From Streptomyces pyxinicus (GTDB taxonomy: Bacteria > Actinomycetota > Actinomycetes > Streptomycetales > Streptomycetaceae): a stretch of DNA of 64,000 nt. A model generated the notes under the pieces. The model did no database searches, was not told the DNA's origin, and worked only from the letters and a program-made list of their open reading frames with translations. The stretch lies in contig NZ_JANUGP010000003.1 in NCBI RefSeq assembly GCF_024753135.1, forward strand, positions 1 through 64,000. The letters are read 5' to 3'. Positions within the stretch are counted from its first letter, which is position 1; each line of letters opens with the position of its first letter. Position numbers and translations under genes: made by a program. This document shows positions 48,824 through 57,901 of the stretch, piece after piece.

Positions 48824-49384
48824 GTGGCGGAGCGAAGGGAACAGGCGGCGGCGCCGGACGCGGTGCTGACGCGGATCGGCCAGGTCGTCATGCTGCACCA
48901 CGGGGGCGACCGCGAGGAGGCCCGCAGCCGGTTCCTCGACCTGTGGGCGGAGATCGGCCAGGACGGGGACCCGCTGCACCGGTGCACGCTGGCGCACTAC
49001 CTCGCCGACACCCAGGACGACCCGGCCGACGAACTCGCCTGGGACCTGCGGGCGTTGTCGGCGGCCGAGGAGGCCGGGGAGACGGGGAGGCCGAGGGAGC
49101 CGGGGGAGTCGGGGGAGTCGGAGGAGTCGGGGGAGGGGACCGGTGTCCGGGGCTTCCTGCCGTCCCTGCATCTGAACCTGGCCGCCGACTACGTCAAGCT
49201 CGGGCGCGCGGAGGCGGCGCGCAGCCACCTGCGGCGGGCCCGGTCGGCCGCGGACGCGCTGGCGGACGACGGGTACGGCAACGGCGTGCGGGCCGCGATC
49301 GGGCGGCTGGAACTGCGGCTGGGGAAGGACGGGGGGCCGGCCGGCGGCGAGCAGTGGGGACCGCCCCGGCCCCGGCCCAGCTGA
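48824..49384 (+). CDS. Tetratricopeptide-repeat-like cytoplasmic protein
   Basis: 186 residues, alpha-helical with TPR-like segments (REEARSRFLDLWAEIGQDGD; HLNLAADYVKLGRAEAARSHL). A Glu/Ser/Gly micro-repeat (PGESGESEESGEG) between 95 and 112 is encoded by imperfect GGGGGAGTC units and probably length-variable. Function unknown. GTG 48824 follows GGAGGG. Confidence 0.7.
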   Translation: MAERREQAAAPDAVLTRIGQVVMLHHGGDREEARSRFLDLWAEIGQDGDPLHRCTLAHYLADTQDDPADELAWDLRALSAAEEAGETGRPREPGESGESEESGEGTGVRGFLPSLHLNLAADYVKLGRAEAARSHLRRARSAADALADDGYGNGVRAAIGRLELRLGKDGGPAGGEQWGPPRPRPS

Positions 49385-49430
49385 GGGCTGCGCGGGGCCG
49401 GCGGCAACTTCGGGCGGCCTCGTCCGGCCG

Positions 49431-49482
49431 CGGGTGCGTCGTGGCTGGTCGCGCGGTTTCCCGCGCCCCTTCGGAGGCGCTG
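49431..49482. repeat. Dispersed Streptomyces intergenic repeat
   Basis: GGTGCGTCGTGGCTGGTCGC, then GCGGTTTCCCGCGCCCCTTC, is a form of an intergenic repeat found in many Streptomyces genomes (remembered, not searched). It lies between convergent genes and can form a GC hairpin that may end transcription. Confidence 0.5.
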
Positions 49483-49520
49483 CCCGGGTACGAGGGATTA
49501 CGGCGTACCCGGGGTGACGA

Positions 49521-50033
49521 TCAGTCGCCGGTGGCGCCGTCGAGCTGCTCCCGGACGAGGTCGGCGTGGCCGTTGTGCCGGGCGTACTCCTCGATCATGT
49601 GGGTGTAGATCCAGCGCAGGTTGAAGGGCTCGCCGGTGTCCCGGCTCGTGCCCCGGGAGAAGGCGTCGAGATCCCGGCCGGCGGTGTGGCGCCGGGCCCG
49701 CTCGACCTCGGCCTGCCAGGTGGCGTGGGTGTCGTCCCAGGTGTCCGACTCCGTGGGATGGAAGTCGCCGTCCGGGTCCTCCTCGGTGCAGTACAGGGCG
49801 CCCGGGTCCGCGCCGAGCAGCACCTCGTGGAACCAGAACCGCTCGACCTCCGCGAGGTGCCGGACCAGGCCCAGCAGCGACAGCTCGGACGGCGGCAGCG
49901 GCCGGGTGCGCAACTGCGCGTCCGTCAGGCCCTCGCACTTCCAGACGAGCGTCTGACGGTGGTAGTCGAGCCAGCCCTCCAGCATGGCGCGTTCGCCGGC
50001 GTCGAGCGCGGGCTCTTCCCTTGTGATCGTCAT
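49521..50033 (-). CDS. DinB-superfamily (DUF664) protein
   Basis: 170 residues, four-helix bundle with likely metal ligands in LLGLVRHLAEVERFWFHEVLL, split, and IYTHMIEEYARHNGHADLVRE, split. Members include mycothiol-dependent enzymes; this one resembles the DUF664 branch. ATG 50033. Unlinked to the other DinB protein at 29.7 kb. Confidence 0.85.
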   Translation of the reverse strand: MTITREEPALDAGERAMLEGWLDYHRQTLVWKCEGLTDAQLRTRPLPPSELSLLGLVRHLAEVERFWFHEVLLGADPGALYCTEEDPDGDFHPTESDTWDDTHATWQAEVERARRHTAGRDLDAFSRGTSRDTGEPFNLRWIYTHMIEEYARHNGHADLVREQLDGATGD

Positions 50034-50150
50034 CCCCGCATCATGGCCCGCGCCGGAGGGCGAGGCCAACGTTTTACCGGGCGGGCGACCGCCGGCCGGC
50101 GCCGTATGCTGCCGGAGACGTCCACGCAGGCAAGCGGCAGGGGAGAGCAC

Positions 50151-51062
50151 GTGAAGGTCGGCTGTATCGGACTCGGGGACATCGCGCAGAAGGCCTACCT
50201 GCCGGTGCTGGCCATGCAGCCGGGGGTGGACCTGCACCTGCAGACGCGCACGCCCGACACGCTGAGCTGGATGGGCGACAGTCTGCACGTGGCCGAGGAG
50301 CGGCGGCACACCACCCTGGACTCGCTGCTGGACGCGGGCCTCGACGCGGCCTTCGTGCACGCGCCGACCGCCGCCCACCCCGAGATCGTCGGCCAGCTGC
50401 TGGACGCGGGCGTGCCGACCTACGTGGACAAGCCGCTCGCCTACGAACTCGCCGAGTCCGAACGCCTGGTGGACCTCGCCGAGCGGCGCGGGGTCTCGCT
50501 GGCCGTCGGGTTCAACCGCCGCTACGCCCCCGGGTACGCGCAGTGCCTGGACCACCCGCGCGAGCTGATCCTCATGCAGAAGAACCGGATCGGGATGCCC
50601 GAGGAGGCGCGGACGATGATCCTGGACGACTTCATCCACGTCGTCGACACCCTCCGCTTCCTGGTGCCGGGCCCGGTGGACGACGTCGCCGTCCGCTCGC
50701 TGGTCCGGGACGGGCGGGTCCACCACCTGGTGCTCCAGCTCGGCGGGGACGGCTTCACCGCGCTCGGTGTGATGAACCGGCTCAACGGCTCGGCGGAGGA
50801 GATCCTGGAGGTCTCCGGACAGGACACCAAGCGCCAGGTGATCAACCTCGCCGAGGTGATCGACCACAAGGGCCAGCCGACCTCCCGTCGCCGCGGTGAC
50901 TGGGTGTCCGTCTCCCGCCAGCGCGGTATCGAGCAGGCCGTCCTCGCCTTCCTCGACGCGGTCCGCGACGGCCGGCGGCTCAGCGCCCGGGACGCACTGG
51001 CGACTCACGAACTGTGCGAGCGCGTGGTACGAGCGGTGCGGGAGCAGTCCGGCGCAGCCTGA
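50151..51062 (+). CDS. Gfo/Idh/MocA-family oxidoreductase
   Basis: 303 residues. NAD(P)-binding GCIGLGDIAQKAYLPVL, then the EKP-like DKPLAYELAESERL and a C-terminal substrate domain. Typical sugar or inositol dehydrogenase fold; substrate unknown. GTG 50151 preceded by GGGGAGAGC. Its last 83 bases overlap the 3-prime end of lnt on the other strand. Confidence 0.85.
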   Translation: MKVGCIGLGDIAQKAYLPVLAMQPGVDLHLQTRTPDTLSWMGDSLHVAEERRHTTLDSLLDAGLDAAFVHAPTAAHPEIVGQLLDAGVPTYVDKPLAYELAESERLVDLAERRGVSLAVGFNRRYAPGYAQCLDHPRELILMQKNRIGMPEEARTMILDDFIHVVDTLRFLVPGPVDDVAVRSLVRDGRVHHLVLQLGGDGFTALGVMNRLNGSAEEILEVSGQDTKRQVINLAEVIDHKGQPTSRRRGDWVSVSRQRGIEQAVLAFLDAVRDGRRLSARDALATHELCERVVRAVREQSGAA

Positions 51063-52554
51063 GCGCCCGGGCGCCCTCGGACGCGCACAGCAGCGCCAGC
51101 ACCAGCAGCGCGCCGTGCACCGGCCAGTCGCCGTAGCGGACGTACGGCGTGACACCGTGCGCGAGCGGTACGTCGTACACGTGCGCGGAGCTGGACCCGG
51201 TGCCGAGCCACGGTCCGAGGCGCCGCCCGTCCGGGCCGTACACGGCCGAGACGCCGGTCAGCGTGGCGTGCACCATCGGGCGGCCGGTCTCGGCGGCGCG
51301 CAGCGCGGCCAGCGAGGCGTGCTGCTCCGGGGCCCAGCTGTGCTGGAAGGACGAGGTGGACGACTGCCCGAGCAGGACGTCCGCGCCGTCCTCGGCGAGG
51401 TGCCGGCTCATGTCCGGGAACGCGGTCTCGAAGCACACCAGCGGTCCGATCCGCAGCCCGTGCCCGACGTTCATCACCACCTGCTCGCTGCCGCGCCTGC
51501 GGTCCTCGCCGGCCGCCTTGCCGACCGAGGTGACCCAGCCGAGCAGGGAGCGGGCCGGGATGTACTCGCCGAAGGGGACCAGCCGCATCTTGTCGTACCG
51601 GTCGCCGGTCGGGCCGGACGGGCCGACCAGTACCGAGCTCTTGTAGATGCCGGGCCGGTCGGAGCGGCGGGCGTCCACGTTCACCAGGACGTCGGCTCCG
51701 GTCTCCCGGGACAGCGCGGCGAGCCGCCGGGCCAGGTCGGGCCGGTCGTCCAGGTCGAAGCCGACGCTTGACTCGCCCCAGACGACCAGGCCGACGCCCT
51801 GCCCGGCGAGCCGCCGGGTCAGCCGCTCCTCGCGGTCGAACCGGCGGTCGCCGCTGTCGTCACCGGCCACGATGCCCGGCTGCACGACCGCGATCCGCAC
51901 CCGCCCGTCGACGTCGGGACGTGGCGCCCACGCCCACGCGGCCGAGGTCGCCGCCGCCGTGGCGACCAGCGAGGCCACGGCCGGTATCCGGGCCTCCCGC
52001 ACGGCGACCAGCACGGCCGCCGCCACGTTGACGGCCACCACCAGGAAGCTCAGCAGCCACACCCCGCCGACCGAGGCCAGCCGCAGCGCCGGAGTGACCT
52101 GCCACTGGCTGGAGCCCAGCATGCCCCACGGGCCGCCGAGTCCCTGCCAGGACCGCACCAGCTCCACCGCCAGCCACGCCGACGGCAGCACCAGCAGTGC
52201 GGCGGCGCCCCGGCCCGGCGTCGGCGTCTCCCCGAGGAAGCGGCGCACCAGCCAGCCCCAGGGTGCCCACAGCGCGCCCATCAGCGCGGCTATCAGGAAG
52301 ATGAACACGTGCAGGCTGGGCAGCAGCCAGTGGTGCACGGCGATCAGGTAGCCGAACCCGCCGCACCAGCCGTCGTACGCCGCGCGCCGCCCCGTGGGCG
52401 CGGCGCGGGCCAGCAGGATCCAGGGGACCAGGGCGACGTAGGCGAACCACCACAGGGCGGGGGCCGGGAAGGCGAGTACGGGCAGGGCTCCGGCCAGGAC
52501 CGCGACGGCCGAGCGGCGCCAGGGGGAGGTGAGCCAGTGGTTGATCGTCCTCAT
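50980..52554 (-). CDS. lnt: Apolipoprotein N-acyltransferase
   Basis: 524 residues: N-terminal membrane domain with six or more helices, then a nitrilase-like domain with the catalytic triad Glu (VVWGESSVGF), Lys (YDKMRLVPFGEYIP) and Cys (LVCFETAFPD). Adds the third acyl chain to lipoproteins. ATG 52554 follows GGAGGGTCC. Overlaps the Gfo/Idh gene tail-to-tail by 83 bases. Several lipoproteins in this window (ModA, Rieske, SBP) are possible substrates. S. coelicolor has two Lnt paralogues, from memory. Confidence 0.92.
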   Translation of the reverse strand: MRTINHWLTSPWRRSAVAVLAGALPVLAFPAPALWWFAYVALVPWILLARAAPTGRRAAYDGWCGGFGYLIAVHHWLLPSLHVFIFLIAALMGALWAPWGWLVRRFLGETPTPGRGAAALLVLPSAWLAVELVRSWQGLGGPWGMLGSSQWQVTPALRLASVGGVWLLSFLVVAVNVAAAVLVAVREARIPAVASLVATAAATSAAWAWAPRPDVDGRVRIAVVQPGIVAGDDSGDRRFDREERLTRRLAGQGVGLVVWGESSVGFDLDDRPDLARRLAALSRETGADVLVNVDARRSDRPGIYKSSVLVGPSGPTGDRYDKMRLVPFGEYIPARSLLGWVTSVGKAAGEDRRRGSEQVVMNVGHGLRIGPLVCFETAFPDMSRHLAEDGADVLLGQSSTSSFQHSWAPEQHASLAALRAAETGRPMVHATLTGVSAVYGPDGRRLGPWLGTGSSSAHVYDVPLAHGVTPYVRYGDWPVHGALLVLALLCASEGARALRLRRTAPAPLVPRARTVRESPVRPGR

Positions 52555-52645
52555 ATGGACCCTCCGTACCCAGCGATGCCTCCAGTGTGCGTGGTTGCCG
52601 GATATTCGGTGGTGCCGGGTGGGGTCGGCGGCCGAATCTGTCCTC

Positions 52646-53257
52646 ATGAACGAACAAGCCGTCCCCGACGAGCCCCGCTTCCGTGTCCGGGCCCGGTACA
52701 CGGACACCACGGTCACCGTCTATCAGGCCTACCGCCCGGAGATCGGCCGGGCGGCGGCCCGCACCGGACGCTTCCCGGCCGCCTGGAAGCGGGACCGGAT
52801 GACCTGGATCAAGCCGTCGTTCCTGTGGATGATGTACCGCTGCGGCTGGGGCACCAAGGAGAGCCAGGAGACCGTGCTCGCCGTGGAGATCGACCGCGCG
52901 GGCTTCGAGTGGGCCCTGCGCAACGCCTGCCTGTCGCACCACGTGCCCGCCCTGCACGGGGACGAGGCGGCCTGGAAACGCCGGCTGCGGCAGTCGCCGG
53001 CCCGGGTGCAGTGGGACCCCGAACGCGACCTGCACCACAACCCGCTGCCGCACCGCTCGTTGCAGCTCGGCCTCGCCGGGGAGGCGGCGGCGCGGTACGC
53101 CGACGAGTGGCTCGTCGGCATCACGGACGTCACGCCGCTCGCCACGGAGATCCACGCCCGGGTAAGGGCCGGCGAGGCGGACCGGGCGCGAGCGCTGCTG
53201 CCCGAGGAGCGGCCGTACCCGGTGGCGGACGGGGCGCTCGCGCACCTGTGTGCCTAG
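52646..53257 (+). CDS. DUF4291 protein
   Basis: 203 residues covering the DUF4291 domain (VYQAYRPEIGRAAARTGRF, TWIKPSFLWMMYRCGW, RSLQLGLAGEAAARYADEW). Widely distributed, function unknown. ATG 52646. Divergent from lnt with about 90 bases between. Confidence 0.85.
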   Translation: MNEQAVPDEPRFRVRARYTDTTVTVYQAYRPEIGRAAARTGRFPAAWKRDRMTWIKPSFLWMMYRCGWGTKESQETVLAVEIDRAGFEWALRNACLSHHVPALHGDEAAWKRRLRQSPARVQWDPERDLHHNPLPHRSLQLGLAGEAAARYADEWLVGITDVTPLATEIHARVRAGEADRARALLPEERPYPVADGALAHLCA

Positions 53258-53275
53258 GGGCGGGCCGGCGTCAGT

Positions 53276-53749
53276 ACTTAGCAGGTAGTCGCAGGTGCTC
53301 GTCCCGTCGTGCAGCGAGGTGTCGCTGTTGAGGACGTAGAAGGGCCCGATGAAGCCGGGGGTGTTCGCCTTCGGCACCACGATCAGGGTCTGGTTCGCCA
53401 TGCTCGGTCCGGCCGGCCGCACCACGTTGACGTACAGCAGCCTGAAGAGGTTCTGTGCCGTGCAGGACGACGTAATCCGGGGTCACCTTCAGACAGTCGG
53501 GTTTCTGCCCCGACGGTGGGGCGATCCCCTGCGTGCAGTACCGGACGTCGTTCCACAGCGGTTCGTTGTCGGTGGGGCTGCCGCAGAGGCCCTGCTGCTG
53601 GGCCGGGGGGCAGGGGGCGGCACCGGACCCCGGGGGCGGAGGGGAGCCGGGGCACGGGTCGGGGCGGGCGTCGCGGGTGCCGTGGCCGCGCCGGAAAGGG
53701 CGACGAAATGACGGCGAGGGATTCCGGGGGAATTCCGGTGGTCATTCAT
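53276..53749 (-). pseudogene. Frameshifted secreted-enzyme gene, CDP-diacylglycerol-diphosphatase-like
   Basis: Three frames combine. The N-terminal signal-like RRHFVALSGAATAPAT starts near 53749. A second frame reads CGSPTDNEPLWNDVRYCTQG then KPDCLKVTPDYVVLHGT. A third reads NLFRLLYVNVVRPAGPSM and NTPGFIGPFYVLNSDTSLHD. The middle part (LWNxVxxC, PDCxxV, YVVL) recalls Cdh-type CDP-diglyceride hydrolases, but the HxH catalytic region is missing. With two frame changes and an internal loss it is not functional. Family assignment is tentative. Confidence 0.5.
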
Positions 53750-53903
53750 GCGTGGGCTCCGATGGTGACGACCGCTACCGGTCATGCCTGGTGCGCGCGA
53801 GATCCCTCGCTGACGCGCTCACAGATCAGGCAGGGGGAAGCGGATTGCCCATCGGCTGAAAAGGTGAGTGCCGCCTGTCACGGCCCTGCGGAAACGGGCA
53901 GGA

Positions 53904-54083
53904 TCAGGCCGCCTCGATGACCGCGATGCGGATCGCCGCGGCCCACTCGATCACCAACTGCTCGTACTCCGCGCGTTCCTCGGCCGACAGCTTGCCGCCC
54001 GCGCGCAGCCACAGGGCCCGGATCTGCTCGTTCACCTCGGCGGCGGAGCGCGCGGAACCAGGGATCGGGGAATCGGGGGACAT
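53904..54083 (-). CDS. Small hypothetical protein
   Basis: 59 residues from ATG 54083: SAAEVNEQIRALWLRAGGKL then EYEQLVIEWAAAIR, an amphipathic helical protein found in actinobacteria as far as I recall. No named family. Start without a clear ribosome site; a GTG/ATG at 54113 would add ten residues. Confidence 0.6.
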   Translation of the reverse strand: MSPDSPIPGSARSAAEVNEQIRALWLRAGGKLSAEERAEYEQLVIEWAAAIRIAVIEAA

Positions 54084-54266
54084 GCGGACCAGCGTAGGGG
54101 CAAGCACTGACACTGCGCTACCGCATCGCTACCCAGAAGGTATGCGGTTGGTCACCGTCGGGCCGGACCCCGCCGGGTGGGACCTCCGGTACGCCCAGCC
54201 CAGGCGGCATATGCCGGTCCGGGCGCGGGACGCCGTAGTTGGCCGAAACGGCGGGGCTCCCTGGGA

Positions 54267-55142
54267 TCAGCCGGCGGACTCGGCCGCGTGCGGGCTCAGG
54301 ACACCCGCCGTGACCAGCGCGATGATGGCGATGCCGAGGGCCACGCGGTACCAGACGAACGGCATGAAGCTCTTGTGGGAAATCCATTTCATGAACCATG
54401 CGATCACCGCGTACCCGGACACGAACGCGATGACCGTCGCGAACAGGGTGGGCGGCCAGTCCACATGGCCCTCCTCCAGCGAGTCCTTCACCTCGAAGGC
54501 GCCGGAGGCGAGTACCGCCGGGATGGCCAGCAGGAAGGAGTAGCGGGCGGCGGCCTCGCGCCGGTAGCCCATGAACAGGCCGCCGCTGATGGTCGCGCCG
54601 GAGCGCGAGACGCCCGGGATCAGGGCGCAGGCCTGGCACAGGCCGAAGATCAGGCCGTCCTTGACGCCCAGGTTCTCCAGGGACTTGCGCTGCTTGGGCG
54701 CCCGGTGCCGGCCGCCGGTCTCGTCGCGTGCCGCCAGCCGGTCGGCGATGCCGATGACCACGCCGACCACGATGAGCATGGTGGCGGTGATCCGCAGATC
54801 CCGGAACGGCCCCTCGATCTGGTCCTTCAGCGTCACGCCCAGCACACCGATCGGGATCGAGCCCACGATCACCAGCCAGCCCATCTGGGCGTCGTGGTCC
54901 CGCCGCATCGCCTTGTCGAACAGGGAACGGGCCCAGGCGGAGACGATCCGGCCGATGTCCTTGCGGAAGTAGATCAGGACCGCGGTCTCCGTGCCGATCT
55001 GCGTGATCGCCGTGAAGGCCGCGCCGGGGTCCTTCCAGCCCGAGAACGCCGCGGTCAGCCGCAGGTGCGCGCTGGAGGAGACGGGCAGGAACTCGGTCAG
55101 CCCCTGGACGAGTCCGAGGACGAGGGATTCAAACCAAGACAT
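54267..55142 (-). CDS. uppP: Undecaprenyl-diphosphatase
   Basis: 291 residues, eight or so membrane helices. Active-site motifs GLTEFLPVSSSAHL (with E and S/H) and ALIPGVSRSGATI are intact. Recycles undecaprenyl pyrophosphate for cell wall synthesis and gives bacitracin tolerance. ATG 55142; followed by no operon partner. Confidence 0.95.
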   Translation of the reverse strand: MSWFESLVLGLVQGLTEFLPVSSSAHLRLTAAFSGWKDPGAAFTAITQIGTETAVLIYFRKDIGRIVSAWARSLFDKAMRRDHDAQMGWLVIVGSIPIGVLGVTLKDQIEGPFRDLRITATMLIVVGVVIGIADRLAARDETGGRHRAPKQRKSLENLGVKDGLIFGLCQACALIPGVSRSGATISGGLFMGYRREAAARYSFLLAIPAVLASGAFEVKDSLEEGHVDWPPTLFATVIAFVSGYAVIAWFMKWISHKSFMPFVWYRVALGIAIIALVTAGVLSPHAAESAG

Positions 55143-55269
55143 GGAGGTAGGGCGTCCAAGCGCTGGGGGAGGAAGTGGTGATCATGTGACGAAGGCAGGG
55201 TAGCGGGCCCCGGTGCCGGCGCGGACACAGGGGTTGGCGGGGTCGTACAAGCTTGGCGCGGGCGTGAGT

Positions 55270-55740
55270 TCAGGCCGCCGTCGGGCCCGCGACCGTCCAG
55301 CCCGGTGCCTCGGCGTGCGCCGTCAGGTCCTCGTGGCGCACGGGTTCACCGCAGGCCTGGCAGGTGACCCGCGGCACCAGTTCGCTGCCGCAGGAGTGCC
55401 GCACCGTCATCGGCAGGTCGGCGCCCCCGCGGACGTGCCGGTCGCCCCAGTCCTTGAGGGCCATCAGGACCGGCTCCAGTTCGAGGCCCGCCTCGGTCGG
55501 CCGGTACTCGAAGCGCGGCGGGCGCTCGCTGTACGCGTGCTTGGTGAGGATCCCGGCGTCCACGAGCCGGCGCAGCCGGGTGGCCAGGATGTCGCGGGGG
55601 GCGCCGATGTTGCGGACGAGCTGGTCGAAACGGCCGTTGCCGAGACACGCCTCCCGCAGGACCAGCAGGGAGTACTTCTCACCGACCACCGCGAGGGCGT
55701 CGGCGATGGAGCAGGGGCGCGGGTCTTTCCGGACGGCCAT
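55270..55740 (-). CDS. HxlR-family transcriptional regulator
   Basis: 156 residues. Winged helix (SIADALAVVGEKYSLLVLRE, FDQLVRNIGAPRDILATRL) with an added C-terminal zinc-ribbon-like piece (SCGSELVPRVTCQACGEPV, Cys x3 plus His). Divergent from the thiolase gene, which it probably controls; the spacer holds TTTGAATTCCCAACCGACC, a plausible site. ATG 55740. Confidence 0.88.
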   Translation of the reverse strand: MAVRKDPRPCSIADALAVVGEKYSLLVLREACLGNGRFDQLVRNIGAPRDILATRLRRLVDAGILTKHAYSERPPRFEYRPTEAGLELEPVLMALKDWGDRHVRGGADLPMTVRHSCGSELVPRVTCQACGEPVRHEDLTAHAEAPGWTVAGPTAA

Positions 55741-55907
55741 GCGGGCCAGTGTAGGGCCCGGAGGCCGGGGCGCGACGGGATGGGTTTGAATTCCCAACCG
55801 ACCGGGTTATGGTGAGTCCAGATTTCCTACTCACCGGTAATCGCCAGGGTTCCCGGCGGCCGGTCGACGCGCGCCGGCCGCGGCCGGCGGTCAAGGAGGC
55901 CCGCACC
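55741..55907. promoter_or_regulatory. Divergent HxlR/thiolase control region
   Basis: 167 bp. AT-richer element GGGTTTGAATTCCCAACC (55782-55799) then AACC-N5-GGTT (55796-55808) lies about 100 bases before the thiolase start; AAGGAGG at 55893 is its ribosome site. Binding by the HxlR protein is an inference. Confidence 0.4.
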
Positions 55908-57077
55908 ATGCGAGACGCAGTCATCGTCGAAGCCGTACGCACCCCCATCGGCAAGGGCAGGCCGACCGGCGCCCTCGCCCACGTCCACCCCGTACAGCTC
56001 CTCGCCCACACCCTGCGCACCCTGGTCGAGCGGTCCGGTGTCGACCCGGCGCTGATCGACGACGTCATCGGCGGCACCGTCGACCAGGTCGGCGAGCAGG
56101 CCATGAACACCACCCGGTACGCCGCCCTCGCCGCCGGGCTGCCCGAGACGGTCCCGGCGACCACCGTGGACCGCCAGTGCGGCTCCTCCCAGCAGGCCGT
56201 GCACTTCGCCGCGCAGGGCGTCATGGCCGGCGCCTACGACCTGGTCGTGGCGTGCGGGGTGGAGTCGATGAGCCGGGTGCCGATGTGGTCCAACGTGCCC
56301 GCCGGCGCCGACCCGTTCGGGCCCGGGGTCGCCGAGCGCTACCCGGAGGGGCTGGTCCCGCAGGGCATCAGCGCCGAGCTGATCGCCGCCAAGTGGTCGC
56401 TGTCCCGGGCGCGGATGGACGAGTTCGCCGTCTCCTCGCACGGCAGGGCGGCCGCCGCGTGGGAGGGCGGCCTGTTCGACGCCGAGGTCGCGCCGCTGGA
56501 GGGCGTCGGCCGCGACGAGAGCGTACGACCCGGCAGCACCCCGGAGGTCCTGGCCGGGCTCAAGCCCGCCTATTACGACGCCGCCTTCGCCGAACGCTTC
56601 CCGGGGATCGAGTGGAACGTCACCGCCGGCAACACCAGCCCCGTCAACGACGGCGCCTCGGCCGTGCTGATCACCTCCGGCGAGATGGCGGCCCGGCTCG
56701 GCCTGCGCCCGCTGGCCCGGCTGCACAGCTTCGCCGTCACCGGCTCCGACCCGCTGCTGATGCTGACCGGTGTCGTGCCGGCCACCGAGAAGGTGCTGCA
56801 CCGGGCCGGACTGCGGCTCTCGGACATCGACCTGTTCGAGGTCAACGAGGCGTTCGCCAGCGTGGTCCTGGCCTGGCAGCAGGAGACCGGCGCCGACCTC
56901 GCCCGGGTCAACGTGCGCGGCGGCGCCATCGCCCTCGGCCACCCGCTCGGCGCCAGCGGTACCCGGCTGACCACCACCCTGGTCCACGCGATGCGCGAAC
57001 GCGGCGCCCGCTACGGCCTCCAGACCATGTGCGAGGCGGGCGGCCTGGCCAACGCGATGATCCTGGAGAGCGTCTGA
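55908..57077 (+). CDS. Acetyl-CoA acyltransferase (thiolase)
   Basis: 389 residues. Acylated cysteine C91 in DRQCGSSQQAVHF, NEAFAS, GGAIALGHPLGASG with catalytic His, and CEAGGLANAM with the second Cys. Degradative (FadA-type) or biosynthetic thiolysis cannot be told apart. ATG 55908 follows AAGGAGG. Divergent from HxlR. Confidence 0.92.
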   Translation: MRDAVIVEAVRTPIGKGRPTGALAHVHPVQLLAHTLRTLVERSGVDPALIDDVIGGTVDQVGEQAMNTTRYAALAAGLPETVPATTVDRQCGSSQQAVHFAAQGVMAGAYDLVVACGVESMSRVPMWSNVPAGADPFGPGVAERYPEGLVPQGISAELIAAKWSLSRARMDEFAVSSHGRAAAAWEGGLFDAEVAPLEGVGRDESVRPGSTPEVLAGLKPAYYDAAFAERFPGIEWNVTAGNTSPVNDGASAVLITSGEMAARLGLRPLARLHSFAVTGSDPLLMLTGVVPATEKVLHRAGLRLSDIDLFEVNEAFASVVLAWQQETGADLARVNVRGGAIALGHPLGASGTRLTTTLVHAMRERGARYGLQTMCEAGGLANAMILESV

Positions 57078-57081
57078 CGGA

Positions 57082-57852
57082 TCAGCGGGCGCGCAGGTGG
57101 TGCCGCTTGCGCCAAGCCACCAGCGTGCCCGCCAGCGCCGGTACGGCGATGGCGGCCATCGCGATCAGGAAGGCCGGGGACGTCGGGGAGGAGGCACGGG
57201 CACCGGCGACGGCGTAGGCCGCCGTGTTCGGGACCGAGCCGACGGCCGTCGCCAGCAGGAACGGCAGCCAGCCCATCCGGGAGACGGCCGCGCAGTAGTT
57301 GGCCGCCCAGAACGGCACCCCGGGGAAGAGCCGGGCGGCCAGCATCGACCGGAACCCGTGCCGGCTGAGCTGCCCGTCGGCCGCCTTCAGCCAGCGGCCC
57401 CGCAGCAGCGGGCGCAGCGCGTCCTGCCCGAGGAGCCGGCCGAGTCCGAACGCCACCCCGGCCCCGAGCACCGTGCCGGCCAGCGCGGACGCCAGCCCGA
57501 ACTGGGAGCCGAACAGCGCGCCCGCCGCCAGGTTCAGCAGGGGGCGCGGCACGAACGCCACGGTGCACAGGCCGTACGCCACCGCGAAAATCAGGGACGC
57601 GGCGGCCCCGCCGAGCCCCGCCGGCCAGCCCTGGGTCAGCAGCCGCTGCGGCTCGAAGGCCAGCACCCCGGCGACGCCGGCGGCGAGCAGCGCGACCAGC
57701 AACGAGAGCCGGGTGTACGGGGACAGCAGCACTCTGGTGTGCAGGGCGCGGGGGAGGGCGGGCACCGGAAGGGGCGGCACGGGGAGGGTCAGCTCCGTGG
57801 CGGCGGCCGGGGGAGCGGCCGTGGCGGTGCCAGAGCGGTTGGCAGCGAGCAT
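57082..57852 (-). CDS. TVP38/TMEM64 (DedA-like, SNARE-associated) membrane protein
   Basis: 256 residues. Pro/Ala-rich N-terminus, about six membrane helices and the family core FVPRPLLNLAAGALFGSQFG, split, and ARLFPGVPFWAANYCAAVS, split. The family is linked to lipid scrambling or transport. Tail-to-tail with the thiolase (4-base gap). Confidence 0.85.
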   Translation of the reverse strand: MLAANRSGTATAAPPAAATELTLPVPPLPVPALPRALHTRVLLSPYTRLSLLVALLAAGVAGVLAFEPQRLLTQGWPAGLGGAAASLIFAVAYGLCTVAFVPRPLLNLAAGALFGSQFGLASALAGTVLGAGVAFGLGRLLGQDALRPLLRGRWLKAADGQLSRHGFRSMLAARLFPGVPFWAANYCAAVSRMGWLPFLLATAVGSVPNTAAYAVAGARASSPTSPAFLIAMAAIAVPALAGTLVAWRKRHHLRAR

Positions 57853-57901
57853 TCGGCGACCCTAACCGAAGAACGTGTGTGATCGCCGTATGGTTCGTGT
57901 C

